Shown: positions 49,091 through 60,362, counted from the first letter of the stretch. The stretch: DNA of 64,000 nt from Halomonas icarae (GCF_009901955.1 NZ_WUTS01000001.1:2121419-2185418); one strand, 5' to 3'. A program made the numbers and translations. The notes: a model not told the origin generated them from the sequence alone.

Positions 49091-50521
49091 ATGCCACTGA
49101 TTCCGAGTGCACCCCTGAGGCATACCGCCATCGCGCTGCTGGCGATAGCGGTGCTGCCCCTGCTCCCCGAGCCGCCACGCACTGCCAGGCAGGGCCTGCT
49201 CGACACCATCCTCATCCGGGAACTGCTCAGCGTGCACACCCGCAACACCCCCACCACCTACTACGAGGGGCGCGAGGGGCCCACCGGGTTCGAGTACGAA
49301 CTGGCGCGACGCTTCGCCAGGCAGCTGGGCGTCAGCCTGACCATTCGTGCCGATCACCATATCGAAAGTGCCCTCGAGGCGGTGCGCCAGGAGGGCGACA
49401 TGGCGGCGGCGGCCCTGCCCCTGGAGCCCGACCTGCCAGGGGTGGTCTTCAGCCGCCCGATCATCGAGCTGCAACCGGTCGTCGTCTATCGTCGTGGGCT
49501 TCCCCCGGTGGAGACCGCCGACGACCTGCCCGGCCTGACTCTGGGCGCCATCGGCGGTGCAGGCACCGGTCGTGTACTGAACGAACTGCAGGCTGACTAT
49601 CCGGATCTGCGTTGGGAAGCCTCCTCCGAGGTGGAGGTCGCCGAACTGCTCGGCCAGGTGGAGGATGGCGAACTCGACGCGGCGGTACTTTTCGACCACC
49701 AGTTTCGCCTCAACCGGCTTTTCTTTCCCGACGTGGAGCGCGGTTTCCTGCTCGGCGATCCGCTCTCCATGGCCTGGGCCTTCCCGGCCGATCACAGCCT
49801 GACGCTGGTCGAGGCCGCCAACCGCTTCCTCTCCGGACTGCACGAGAGCGGCGAGCTCGAGGCGCTGGTGGCCCGCTACTTCGGCCATGACGACTTCCTG
49901 GAGTACGTCGGCACGCGCACCTTCCTCGACCATGTCGAGGCGCGCCTCCCCCAGTACACCGAGCTGTTCCGGGAGGCCGCGCGGGCCTCGGACTTCGACT
50001 GGAAGCTGCTGGCCGCCGTGGGCTACCAGGAGTCGCACTGGGACCCCCAGGCCACCTCCCCCACCGGCGTGCGCGGCTTGATGATGCTGACCAATGCCAC
50101 CGCCGGCGACCTGGGAGTCAGCGACCGTCTCGACCCCGCCCAAAGCATCCATGGCGGGGCCCGCTATCTGCGCCAGCTGCATGACCGCCTCCCCGAATCG
50201 ATCCAGGGCAAGAACCGTCTCTACATGGCCATGGCGGCCTATAACGTGGGGCTGGGGCACCTCTACGATGCCCGCCGAATCACCGAGCAGCGCGGCGGTG
50301 ACCCGGACCTCTGGGCCGATGTTCGCGAGTCGCTGCCGCTGCTGCAGCAGCGTGAGTGGCACAGCCAGACGAAGTACGGCTACGCCCGGGGCGGCGAGCC
50401 GGTGATCTATGTCCGCAATATCCGCCGCTATCACGAGATTCTCAGCTACGTGGAGCGCAGCCGGCGTGAGTTCCCTCGGCTTAACGCCCGCACGACGCAG
50501 CCCACCCCCATCGACCCATAA
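49091..50521 (+). CDS. mltF: Membrane-bound lytic murein transglycosylase F
   Basis: Two-domain periplasmic enzyme of 476 residues. An N-terminal anchor (TAIALLAIAVLPLLP) is followed by an ABC-type solute-binding module at about 30-260 (GFEYELARRFARQLGVSL). The SLT lysozyme-like domain follows, with catalytic Glu in AAVGYQESHWDPQATSPTGVRGLMMLT and AMAAYNVGLGHLYDARRI. It cleaves peptidoglycan to anhydromuropeptides. It diverges from purL, as in E. coli. ATG at 49091 was chosen because the chain then matches E. coli MltF length; ATGs at 48992 and 49034 are alternatives. Confidence 0.93.
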   Translation: MPLIPSAPLRHTAIALLAIAVLPLLPEPPRTARQGLLDTILIRELLSVHTRNTPTTYYEGREGPTGFEYELARRFARQLGVSLTIRADHHIESALEAVRQEGDMAAAALPLEPDLPGVVFSRPIIELQPVVVYRRGLPPVETADDLPGLTLGAIGGAGTGRVLNELQADYPDLRWEASSEVEVAELLGQVEDGELDAAVLFDHQFRLNRLFFPDVERGFLLGDPLSMAWAFPADHSLTLVEAANRFLSGLHESGELEALVARYFGHDDFLEYVGTRTFLDHVEARLPQYTELFREAARASDFDWKLLAAVGYQESHWDPQATSPTGVRGLMMLTNATAGDLGVSDRLDPAQSIHGGARYLRQLHDRLPESIQGKNRLYMAMAAYNVGLGHLYDARRITEQRGGDPDLWADVRESLPLLQQREWHSQTKYGYARGGEPVIYVRNIRRYHEILSYVERSRREFPRLNARTTQPTPIDP

Positions 50522-50524
50522 GGT

Positions 50525-51898
<1,374 letters not shown>

Positions 51899-51933
51899 TC
51901 CGCGAAACCTCCCGGCGCCACCATGACGATCAG

Positions 51934-52009
51934 GCCGCAATAGCTCAGTTGGTAGAGCAACGCACTCGTAATGCGTAGGTCGGAGGTTCGACTCCTCTTT
52001 GCGGCACCA
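51934..52009 (+). tRNA. tRNA-Thr (CGT)
   Basis: 76 bases fold into a standard cloverleaf. The acceptor stem is gccgcaa / ttgcggc, the anticodon stem acgca / tgcgt carries loop ctCGTaa, and the T arm is ggagg-ttcgact-cctct. The CCA end is encoded. Reads codon ACG. Confidence 0.96.
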
Positions 52010-52020
52010 GAAAAGCCAAT

Positions 52021-52060
52021 TAAAACGGCCGCTTGGCGAATCATCGCGGTGGCCGTTTTT
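52021..52060 (+). terminator. Terminator after tRNA-Thr
   Basis: aaaacggcc pairs with ggccgtttt across an imperfect inner stem, followed by five T residues. It begins 12 bases after the tRNA. Its right half is echoed at 56681-56695. Confidence 0.82.
52044..52058. repeat. 15-bp direct repeat, copy at the tRNA-Thr terminator
   Basis: tcgcggtggccgttt, identical and in the same orientation at 56681-56695. A shared catt follows a few bases later in both places. Confidence 0.6.
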
Positions 52061-52313
52061 CATTGCCCGGTTTCTAGGTAGCAGATAGGCTCCAACCATC
52101 AGGAAGTCGCCGGCCTCTGGGGCTTGGCAGCATGGAGCACCACCTTGGTCGTCGACTCTATCCACCTTGCCCACGAAAGGAGGAACAATAACTGAAGCCA
52201 CCTGCAGCGTCGCGCCCCCCCTGACCGGGAACGTTATGTCGTCTATGGTAGCGACTTCCGCTGCCATGTGACGTTTACCGGCCGGCGAGGAGTAGCCACG
52301 CCGGCCTGGTTCG
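52061..52313. other. Gap between tRNA-Thr and the LOV-GGDEF-EAL gene
   Basis: About 250 bases (300 from the tRNA end) with no convincing gene. A minus-strand reading frame across this stretch continues antisense to the tRNA and looks spurious. No repeat, integrase remnant or promoter was recognised apart from the 15-bp repeat at the left edge. Confidence 0.5.
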
Positions 52314-55300
52314 CTAGGCGTTGGTCGTGAAGAAAGCCTCTAGCTTGTCCAATGGCATGGGTTTGACCAGCAGGAATCCCTGGAAAATGTCGCAGCCCTG
52401 GTCGGCCAGGTATTGCCGTTGCTCCTCGGTTTCCACTCCCTCGGCGACCACCTTGAGACCCATGCTCTGAGCCATGGAGATCACGCCCTTTACGATGGCC
52501 CTGTCACTAGGATCTGTCACCACGTCACGCACGAAGCTGCGATCGATCTTGACCTTGCTGACCGGTAGGCTCTTCAGGTAGCTCAGGCTGGAGAAGCCAG
52601 TGCCGAAGTCATCGATGGCGACACTGATGTCCAGTTCACGCAGGGCATTCAGGATCGAGATGGCGGCGTCTCTGTCCTCCATCAGCACCCCTTCGGTGAC
52701 CTCCAGCTCAAGCCAGTGCGGGGGAATGTCGCTTTCCCGCAGCCGTTGGTGCAGATTGCTGAGGAAGGCAGGACGCTGGAACTGCATAGGCGACAGGTTG
52801 ACGGCCACGCGGCAATCGGCGACCCCGAGACGCTTCAGCTTCGGCAAGTCGCGACAGACCTGACCCAGCACCCACTCGCTGATGGGAATGATCTGGCCGG
52901 TGATTTCCGCCACCGGGATAAAGGCACCAGGCGATACCATCCCCTTGACTGGATGCAGCCAGCGCACCAGAGCCTCGAAGCCCACCACCTCGCCGCGCGA
53001 GTTCATCAGCGGCTGATAATGCAGCGAGAACTGGTGCTGCTCGATGGCCTCCTGGATATCCCTTCGCAGCTCAACCCGCTCCGCGGGCTCGGCACCGATT
53101 TGATGACGATACCAGTGGGCGGTATTGCCTCCCTGTTTCTTGGCCTTGTACATGGCGCTGTCGGCTCGCACGATCAGTTGTTCCGGGGATTGCAGGGCGA
53201 GTTCCCGGCTCGAGGCCATGCCGATGCTGGCGGAAAGCCGAAAATCGTGCTCATCGATCCGGAAGGGACGAGTGAGGGCTGCCAGCATCCGATCCACGAC
53301 CGCCCGCACCTGTGCCTCATCCTCAAGTCTCGGCAGTAGCGCCAGAAACTCGTCTCCTCCGAAGCGACCCAGGGTGTCATCGGGGCCAAGCTGCTCGGCG
53401 AGCCGTTCGGCGACGGCCACCAGCAGCCTGTCGCCCATGGCATGTCCGAGAGCGTCGTTGATCGGCTTGAAGTCGTCGAGATCGATGAAGAGCACCACCA
53501 GCAGCGTATTCTGACGCCTGACAAGCTCAGTCTCGTAGTGAAGTCGTTCCTCAAACATCGAGCGATTGTAGGCGCCAGTAAGGTCATCATGGCTGGCTTG
53601 GTAGGCCAGAACCTTCGCATCTTCTATTTGTTGAGTTACATCATTTGCAACGCCGACGAAGTGGGTGATTTCTCCGTGACGGTTGCTTACCGGCGAAATT
53701 TTCAGTTCATTCCAGAAGCTCTCACCATTCTTTCGGTAATTGCGTAGCGTCACGCTGACCTCACGTCGAGCGACCAGGCTGCGCCGGATCTTCATAACGG
53801 CCTCGGGGTCGGTCTCGGGACCTTGAAGGAAACGGCAGTTGCGTCCCTGCACTTCCTCCTTGCCGTAACCCGTGATACGGCTGAAAGCCTGGTTGACGAA
53901 GATGAGAGGCATGCCGGGCTGGGTGGCATCGACGATCGTTACGCCATTGATGCTAGCCTCGACGCTACGCTCCAGGGTCAGCAGCCGGGCCTCATCCGCC
54001 TTGCGATCGGTGATGTCCTTGGCAATGCCGAAGACCCCGGTCACACGCTCATCCGTCATCATCGGGATGTTGGTAACATCCAGTACGCGAGACCTACCTA
54101 GTCCGTCACGAATGCGCACACCAGCGCGCATTGCTTGTCCTGACAGAGCCTTCTCGAAACCTCTGAGCGATTCAGGAAGGTCGGCTGTCTCGATGAAATG
54201 TGAGAAGTTCCTACCTATGATCTCCTCGGTCGGTAGTCCTATTAGACTTTCGGATTGCGAGTTGAGGCTCAGGATTTTTCCATCCAAGTCCATCGAGTAG
54301 GCCGCGTCAGGATGATGAGTGAATAGAGAGCGATAGCGTTTCTCGCTGTTGACTAGGGCCTGGCGGTCAAGGTGGCGCTCGATGGCCAGGGCAGCCAGGT
54401 CGACCGCCTTGCTGGACAGCCGGCGCTCATCGTCACCAGGTATGCCGGGCGTCGAACGGTACAACGCCACCGTGCCCAGGAGGTGTCCGTGTGATGAGAG
54501 TACCGGAAAGGACCAGCAGGCACCGAGCCGGTGCTGTTTCACCAGGTCCCGATAGTTTTCCCAGCGAGAATCCGTGGCCAGATTCTCGCAAATGACCATC
54601 TCGCCCAAGTAGGCGGCACTGCCGCAGGCACCGGTGTTGGGGCCAATGGGGACACCCTTGAGCGCATTCAGGTAGTCGGGGGGCAGGCTGGGGCCTATCG
54701 CTTCATGGAAGTGCGTCTGTGCCCCATCACACAACATGACCGAGCAATAGGCGCCTGGGACTTGCCGTTCCAGCATCCGGCAGACCGCTTCCAGCGATCT
54801 CACATTAGAGATTTCCCGGGCGATCGATGCCTGCGCTCGATACTGATCCTCGAGCTGCCGCTTGGCATGATCCAGCTCATGGGCACGCGCCTGGCTCAGC
54901 CTCATGACCCCGACGCTGAAGGCCAGGAGGTAACTCAGCAGCAGACTGCCAACGCCCGCGCCGGTCGACAGTAATGAGGAGGCCGACCAGGGCAGCGGTG
55001 GACCACCAAGCACCACCCACCGCAGTGTCGCCAGCCCAAGTGAACCAACGCTGCGCTCGGCGAGCGGTTGAAGCGCCATGACACTCCCATCATGTGCATG
55101 CTCACGGTCAAGTGGCGCGACTTCGGCGAGCATCTGACCCTCTCGTTCGAGATGAACGTTGTAGTCACCCAGCTCTGGGCGTATTTCACGGAACAGCAGT
55201 GTGTCTAGATCGACCTGGGAGACTAGCCGGGTTTCTGGCTGGTCAGGCATCCGGATCGACAGGATCGCCTTCAATGGCTGATTCGGGTCGGGAAACACCC

Positions 55301-56303
55301 ACTGCATCGACGTATCCTGAGCCACCAGGCCTCGCTCGACAGCATCGTGGCGCAACCCGGCTTCCAGTCGCGATAACGACTCGGCATCGGGCGCCTTGAG
55401 CCAGTCACCGTCTGCCGTGCCCCCAATAAAGGCAATCCCCTTCAGGGCCGGATGATCGCGGAAATAACTCGCCATCTCCTGTTCTCGCAGCGAGGACATG
55501 GGCAGGCCGCCAAGGACGCCCCAGCGCTCGGCCATGCGCTGCATGGCCTGTTCATGACCGGTAATCACCGACTCACTGGTCAGCTGGACCACATCCGCGA
55601 CATGACCTGCCTGCTCCACCTCGACCCGATGCTGCTGCCAGCCGATGAGCAGCCAGCACAAGGCGCTTAAGGAGGCCCCGGTTACCGCCACACTTCGGTG
55701 CCACCGCCCGAGGCTCAAAGGGAAACGTCGCCAGTGGTTGGCCGCATAGCGCATGGCCAGGCCGAAGCACAGAAAGAACCCGCTGGGCAGAGCCATGCTC
55801 AGCTGTTGTAGCGCGTGCCAGGTATCGTGCCCCATGGGGGCCAGGTCTACTAACAGGGTTGTCAACCCTACAAGAAAAAGTGCGCCGCCAATCACCTTGG
55901 TACACCTGGCACGTGCCGCGCCTTGCAGGCCAAGCCCAAGGCCGATGGCAATCAGCAGTAGCAGAACCGGGGTAGCGGCTCCCTGCGCCACATTCCCGGT
56001 ACCCAGACGATCTTGCGTGATGTCCAGGGCCTCGGCCAGAAAGTAGAGAGCCAATGCAGCAAGCGAGGCCGACAGTCCGAGGCACCACCCCTGATGTCCC
56101 CGAATCACAGCTAGCAGGCCGAGGCCCGACAGGAACCCAGCGAACATAATGTCGGGGGTCGCACGCAGTCCGACTGGCAAATGAAGCTCTATTCCCAGTA
56201 GAGAGGCGAGGCTACCGAGCACACCCATGGAAATGGTACCGACGACCAGTACCAACAGGCCCGTATCACCTGCAAGGTGCTGATGCTTGAAATTGAGGTT
56301 CAC
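52314..56303 (-). CDS. LOV-domain GGDEF-EAL protein (multi-sensor c-di-GMP enzyme)
   Basis: 1329-residue inner-membrane signalling protein. It has about seven helices (10-220), an extracytoplasmic region with a CHASE-like feel (225-430), another helix (about 445-468) and a GAF domain (495-645). A PAS domain (650-768) precedes a PAS of the LOV type (780-895) with GRNCRFLQG (Cys823) and NYRKNGESFWNELKISPV. The GGDEF domain has FGGDEF (982-986) and the EAL domain EALVRW (1110 on), with DDFGTGFSSLSYL. All catalytic signatures for c-di-GMP synthesis and hydrolysis are present. The LOV Cys and FMN-contact Asn residues suggest blue-light sensing. It lies beside tRNA-Thr and is divergent from another GGDEF-EAL gene. 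Confidence 0.92.
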   Translation of the reverse strand: MNLNFKHQHLAGDTGLLVLVVGTISMGVLGSLASLLGIELHLPVGLRATPDIMFAGFLSGLGLLAVIRGHQGWCLGLSASLAALALYFLAEALDITQDRLGTGNVAQGAATPVLLLLIAIGLGLGLQGAARARCTKVIGGALFLVGLTTLLVDLAPMGHDTWHALQQLSMALPSGFFLCFGLAMRYAANHWRRFPLSLGRWHRSVAVTGASLSALCWLLIGWQQHRVEVEQAGHVADVVQLTSESVITGHEQAMQRMAERWGVLGGLPMSSLREQEMASYFRDHPALKGIAFIGGTADGDWLKAPDAESLSRLEAGLRHDAVERGLVAQDTSMQWVFPDPNQPLKAILSIRMPDQPETRLVSQVDLDTLLFREIRPELGDYNVHLEREGQMLAEVAPLDREHAHDGSVMALQPLAERSVGSLGLATLRWVVLGGPPLPWSASSLLSTGAGVGSLLLSYLLAFSVGVMRLSQARAHELDHAKRQLEDQYRAQASIAREISNVRSLEAVCRMLERQVPGAYCSVMLCDGAQTHFHEAIGPSLPPDYLNALKGVPIGPNTGACGSAAYLGEMVICENLATDSRWENYRDLVKQHRLGACWSFPVLSSHGHLLGTVALYRSTPGIPGDDERRLSSKAVDLAALAIERHLDRQALVNSEKRYRSLFTHHPDAAYSMDLDGKILSLNSQSESLIGLPTEEIIGRNFSHFIETADLPESLRGFEKALSGQAMRAGVRIRDGLGRSRVLDVTNIPMMTDERVTGVFGIAKDITDRKADEARLLTLERSVEASINGVTIVDATQPGMPLIFVNQAFSRITGYGKEEVQGRNCRFLQGPETDPEAVMKIRRSLVARREVSVTLRNYRKNGESFWNELKISPVSNRHGEITHFVGVANDVTQQIEDAKVLAYQASHDDLTGAYNRSMFEERLHYETELVRRQNTLLVVLFIDLDDFKPINDALGHAMGDRLLVAVAERLAEQLGPDDTLGRFGGDEFLALLPRLEDEAQVRAVVDRMLAALTRPFRIDEHDFRLSASIGMASSRELALQSPEQLIVRADSAMYKAKKQGGNTAHWYRHQIGAEPAERVELRRDIQEAIEQHQFSLHYQPLMNSRGEVVGFEALVRWLHPVKGMVSPGAFIPVAEITGQIIPISEWVLGQVCRDLPKLKRLGVADCRVAVNLSPMQFQRPAFLSNLHQRLRESDIPPHWLELEVTEGVLMEDRDAAISILNALRELDISVAIDDFGTGFSSLSYLKSLPVSKVKIDRSFVRDVVTDPSDRAIVKGVISMAQSMGLKVVAEGVETEEQRQYLADQGCDIFQGFLLVKPMPLDKLEAFFTTNA

Positions 56304-56765
56304 AATAAACTTCCTCTGCTCGCGGCTAGATGACAGGCTACAACGCCCCTCTCGCCAGATCTCCAGAGATGGAGCGGACAGGGGGCAGGGTAGCTCAATT
56401 TTGTATACGGGTATTCCACCTGCCGACTACTGGCACTGCGAGGGGCCGCTTCCTGAGAAAAATCGTCGCCATATCGATCACCGACCCGGGGAGCTCCTTC
56501 AGAAAAGGGCGCTGAGGTGCAGGCCTGCTGCTCCAGCCGGATACCCTAGTCTGAAGCACCCTATTACCTTGTGCTTTTACTGTCAGAGCAAACTTAGCCG
56601 TGTCTACCCATCAGGTTGCTCACGGGAAAGCCCAACCGGCTAACCGGAGGGTGGTCCGAAGGATGGGATCCACGTCACTCTCGCGGTGGCCGTTTACATT
56701 TCTGCTACTTAATTAGCCCTCCCCGGAGACGTTATCTCCTCGAGCCGTTATGCTGGTGCTAAGGC
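56304..56765. other. Divergent promoter region between two c-di-GMP genes
   Basis: 462 bases between oppositely transcribed GGDEF-EAL genes. More AT-rich than the coding sequence. Contains the second 15-bp repeat copy (56681-56695). Promoters for both genes must lie here, but no convincing box or operator could be fixed. A 118-codon plus-strand frame at 56287-56643 has no coding character. Confidence 0.5.
56681..56695. repeat. 15-bp direct repeat, copy upstream of the CHASE-CZB gene
   Basis: Identical to 52044-52058, the right half of the tRNA-Thr terminator. The surrounding sequence differs except for a nearby catt. Confidence 0.6.
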
Positions 56766-59700
56766 ATGGACGACCAACGGAGTAATGCCAGCGGCATGGC
56801 ACGCCTATCCCACTCTCCCCCTTGGCTTTGGTTGATTGCCATCGCCGGCATCATGCTGACGCTGGCTTCTGCCCAACAGGCGCGTCACGACGTCGAGTCC
56901 GAGGCACGGCAACGTCTGGCCTTCGGTGCCGACCAGATCACTTTGCGTATCGAGGAGCGCCTGGCGGCCTATGCGTTGATCCTGCAGGGAGCCTCGGCAC
57001 TGTTCGACGCCTCAGAGACGGTGGACCGTAGCGAATGGCGCGCCTTCGTCGAGCACCTGCACTCCTCGCCGCTGCTGGGGAATATCGAGGGGATTGGCTT
57101 CGCTCGCCATATCCCTGCCGAGCGCATGACCACTCATCTCGCCAGCGTGCGTGCCGAAGGCGTGGCCGACTACACGATCACGCCTGACGGTCAGCGTGAA
57201 GCCTATGGCCCGGTCCACTACTTCGAGCCCTTCACCAACCGCCACCGGCATGCCCTGGGGTACGACATGCTCTCCAATCCAACGCGACGCGACGCCATGG
57301 AGCGCGCGCGTGACTCCGGTCAGGCGGCCCTGAGCGGACGGGTCAAGCTGGTCACCGAACAGGGCGAGCCGCAGCCGGCCACCCTGATGTACCTGCCTGT
57401 CTATCGAAGCGGCACGCCCCTGGAGAGCATCCAGCAGCGCCGCAATGCCTTGCTCGGCTGGACCTACATGCCCTATCGCATGCACGACCTGATCGCCGGC
57501 ATCCTGGCCACACACGACTGGAGCGACAACCTGCCTTTGGCCCTGAGCCTGTACTCAGACGGCAGCAACACCCAACAAGAGTTGCTCTATCGTAGCCACA
57601 CCGAGCCGCTTCCCGCGACAAACCTCGAGCAGATCCGTCGGATCAAGGTCGCCGGGCAGACCTGGAAGCTGGTCTTCCAGTATCGCACCCCCGATGCCGC
57701 AACCCCTCTTACCACTCTCTGGTGGCGGCTGGCAGGCGGCCTCATCCTCACCCTGCTGCTCTGCGCCCTGATCGCCTCGCTGCTGAGCACTCGAGCCCGT
57801 GCCCAGCAGATGTCCCAGACGCTGACCCAGACCCTTCGCCAGCGCGAGACGCAGCTCGAGCGAGCCGTCTCTCGCCTGCAGACCATCGCCGGCCGCCTGC
57901 CCGGGGTGGTCTATGAGTACCGTCTCGAGCCCAATGGAGACTCGCACTTCCCCTATGCCAGCGAAGGCATGCGACGGATCTACGGGGTACCACCCGAGCA
58001 GGCCAGGCAGGACGCCACTCCGATATTCAACACCATCCATCCGGATGATCGAGATGTCGTGGTGCGCTCCATCAACCACTCCGCCGAGTCCTTGACCCCA
58101 TGGCGCCAGGAGTACCGGATCCAGCTGGCGGATGGCGAGATTCAGTGGGTGTTCGGCGATGCCCTGCCTCACTTGGAGCAGGATGGCGCCATCACCTGGT
58201 ACGGCGTGATCATCGATATCTCGGAGCGCAAGCAGGCCGAATCGGCCCTCTACGCCGCGCACCTCGAGACTCAGCGGCTCCGTGAGGCTCTCGACCATGT
58301 CGACGCCTATATCTACATGAAGGACCATCACTACCGGTACACCTACGCCAATCGCGCCACCCTTGAGCTGCTGGGTTGTGACAGCGAGACCCTGGTGGGC
58401 AGCAGGGATGAACACCTCCTCGACGCCGAGAACGTCGCCCGTCAATCCGGACTCGACCGTCGCGCGCTGGCCGGCGAACAGATTACCGAGGAGGTGGTCA
58501 GTCACGATGCCGAAGGCAACCGCCGGGTCTACCTGGAGATCAAGGCCCCCATCCGGGACGGCGGTAAGGTTACCGGGCTGCTCAGCACTTCCAGCGATAT
58601 CACCCTGCTCAAGGAACACGAGCGCCAGCTGGAGTACCTGGCCCACTACGACCCGCTCACCGGCCTGCCCAACCGGGTGCTGCTCGCCGACCGCCTGAGC
58701 CAGGCCATGGCCCATGAGCAGCGCCTGGCTCGTCAACTGGCTGTGGTCTATTTGGACCTGGACGGTTTCAAGGCGATCAACGACCGTTTCGGCCACGCCG
58801 CCGGCGACCATCTGTTGGTGACCCTGGCCCATCGTATGAGCCTGGTGCTACGGGAGGGGGACACCCTGTGTCGCCTGGGCGGCGACGAGTTCGTGGCGGT
58901 CCTGGCGGACCTCACCGACACCCAGAGCATCGAGCCCCTGCTGCGCCGGCTGCTCAAGGTGATCGCCCAGCCGGTGTGGTACGAGAGTCAATACCTCAAG
59001 GTAAGCGCCAGCCTGGGGGTGACCTTCTACCCCCAGGCGGAGAGTGTCGAGGCCGACCAGCTGCTGCGCCAGGCCGATCAGGCCATGTACCACGCCAAGC
59101 AGGCTGGCAAGAGCCGCTATCACCTCTTCGATGCCGACCTCGACCGCTCGATCCGCAGCCACCACGAAAGCCTGGAGCGCCTGCAGCAGGCGCTGGAGCA
59201 GGAGGAGTTCGAGCTCCATTACCAGCCCAAGGTCAATATGCGCAGCGGCGAGGTGATCGGAGTCGAGGCGTTGGTGCGCTGGAATCATCCCACGCGTGGC
59301 CTGCTTCCCCCGGACCAGTTCCTGCCCATCATCGAGGAGCACCCGCTGATCGAGGCACTGGGGGAGTGGGTGATCCGCCAGGCCCTCGCCCAGGCCGCCG
59401 CCTGGCACAACACCGGCCTTCCTCTGGCGGTAAGCATCAACATGGCGGCCCATCACCTCAACCAGCGCCAGCTGCCGGAAAGACTGACGGCGCTGCTCGC
59501 CGAACAGCCCGAGCTGCCCGAAGGCAGACTGGAGCTGGAGATCCTCGAGACCAGTGCCCTGGGCGATCTCACCCAGATCAGCGGATTGCTGGAGGCATGC
59601 CAGCACATCGGCGTGCGGGTCTCGCTGGATGACTTCGGTACCGGCTACTCCTCGCTGACCTACCTCAAGTGGCTGCCGGCGGGCACCGTCAAGATCGACC

Positions 59701-60362
59701 AGAGCTTTATCCGCGATCTTCTCGACACGCCCGAGGATCTCAAGATCCTCGCCGGCGTGCTGGGCCTGGCCGAGGCCTTCGAGCGCCAGGTGATCGCCGA
59801 GGGGGTCGAGACCCTGGAGCACGGCCAACTGCTGCTTCGCCTGGGCTGCGAGCTGGGCCAGGGCTACGGCATTGCCTACCCCATGCCGCCGGAGGCGATC
59901 CCCGCCTGGTGCGCCGAGTGGCGCCCGCCGGCCCAGTGGGCCGGGCAGATGCCGCTACCAGCGAACCGACTGCCACTACTGAGTGCCGGTATCGAGCATC
60001 GCGCCTGGTGTCGCCAGCTGCATCGCGATCTGGAGGCCGGTGACAGCCCGCTGTCCTCACCGCTGGCAGGCTCGTCCTGTCACTTCTGCGACTGGCTGGC
60101 CCGGAGTCATGTGCGGAAGCTACCCGACCTGCGCCACCTGGCCAGACTACACCAGGAAGTTCATCGTCTGGTGGCTAACCTGATCGAGTGCGGCCCCGAG
60201 GAGGATGCCGCGCGGCAACATCGACTCCTCGATGCCACCTTTGCGCCACTGCTCGCCGAGATCGAGCGCCTGCTCTCGAGGCCCGAGGCGTGGGGCAAAC
60301 CGGATCATGGACTGTCACTGGTTGTGGCGGAGAGCGACAGGGGCAACCGCTCGAGTGGTTGA
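56766..60362 (+). CDS. CHASE-PAS-PAS-GGDEF-EAL protein with a C-terminal zinc-binding (CZB-like) module
   Basis: 1198 residues. Two membrane helices (about 19-36 and 322-345) bracket a periplasmic CHASE domain (IEGIGFARHIPAER, YEVEPFTNR-like YFEPFTNRHRHALGYDM). PAS domains lie at about 375-490 and 500-615. GGDEF is intact at 705-709 (RLGGDEFVAVL), and EAL is intact at 834-836 (EALVRWNHP, DDFGTGYSSLTYL). After the EAL domain, residues 1078-1190 contain His1078 (HRAWC), Cys1108 (CHFCDWL) and His1129/His1133 (LHQEVHRL), the ligand order of CZB zinc sensors. CZB controls E. coli DgcZ, so zinc-dependent regulation is plausible. Confidence 0.9.
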   Translation: MDDQRSNASGMARLSHSPPWLWLIAIAGIMLTLASAQQARHDVESEARQRLAFGADQITLRIEERLAAYALILQGASALFDASETVDRSEWRAFVEHLHSSPLLGNIEGIGFARHIPAERMTTHLASVRAEGVADYTITPDGQREAYGPVHYFEPFTNRHRHALGYDMLSNPTRRDAMERARDSGQAALSGRVKLVTEQGEPQPATLMYLPVYRSGTPLESIQQRRNALLGWTYMPYRMHDLIAGILATHDWSDNLPLALSLYSDGSNTQQELLYRSHTEPLPATNLEQIRRIKVAGQTWKLVFQYRTPDAATPLTTLWWRLAGGLILTLLLCALIASLLSTRARAQQMSQTLTQTLRQRETQLERAVSRLQTIAGRLPGVVYEYRLEPNGDSHFPYASEGMRRIYGVPPEQARQDATPIFNTIHPDDRDVVVRSINHSAESLTPWRQEYRIQLADGEIQWVFGDALPHLEQDGAITWYGVIIDISERKQAESALYAAHLETQRLREALDHVDAYIYMKDHHYRYTYANRATLELLGCDSETLVGSRDEHLLDAENVARQSGLDRRALAGEQITEEVVSHDAEGNRRVYLEIKAPIRDGGKVTGLLSTSSDITLLKEHERQLEYLAHYDPLTGLPNRVLLADRLSQAMAHEQRLARQLAVVYLDLDGFKAINDRFGHAAGDHLLVTLAHRMSLVLREGDTLCRLGGDEFVAVLADLTDTQSIEPLLRRLLKVIAQPVWYESQYLKVSASLGVTFYPQAESVEADQLLRQADQAMYHAKQAGKSRYHLFDADLDRSIRSHHESLERLQQALEQEEFELHYQPKVNMRSGEVIGVEALVRWNHPTRGLLPPDQFLPIIEEHPLIEALGEWVIRQALAQAAAWHNTGLPLAVSINMAAHHLNQRQLPERLTALLAEQPELPEGRLELEILETSALGDLTQISGLLEACQHIGVRVSLDDFGTGYSSLTYLKWLPAGTVKIDQSFIRDLLDTPEDLKILAGVLGLAEAFERQVIAEGVETLEHGQLLLRLGCELGQGYGIAYPMPPEAIPAWCAEWRPPAQWAGQMPLPANRLPLLSAGIEHRAWCRQLHRDLEAGDSPLSSPLAGSSCHFCDWLARSHVRKLPDLRHLARLHQEVHRLVANLIECGPEEDAARQHRLLDATFAPLLAEIERLLSRPEAWGKPDHGLSLVVAESDRGNRSSG

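Noticed and set aside
56287..56643. 118-codon plus-strand frame overlapping the LOV gene start and the intergenic region
   Set aside because: No ribosome-binding site, no recognisable domain, and it starts within the divergent gene; treated as chance.
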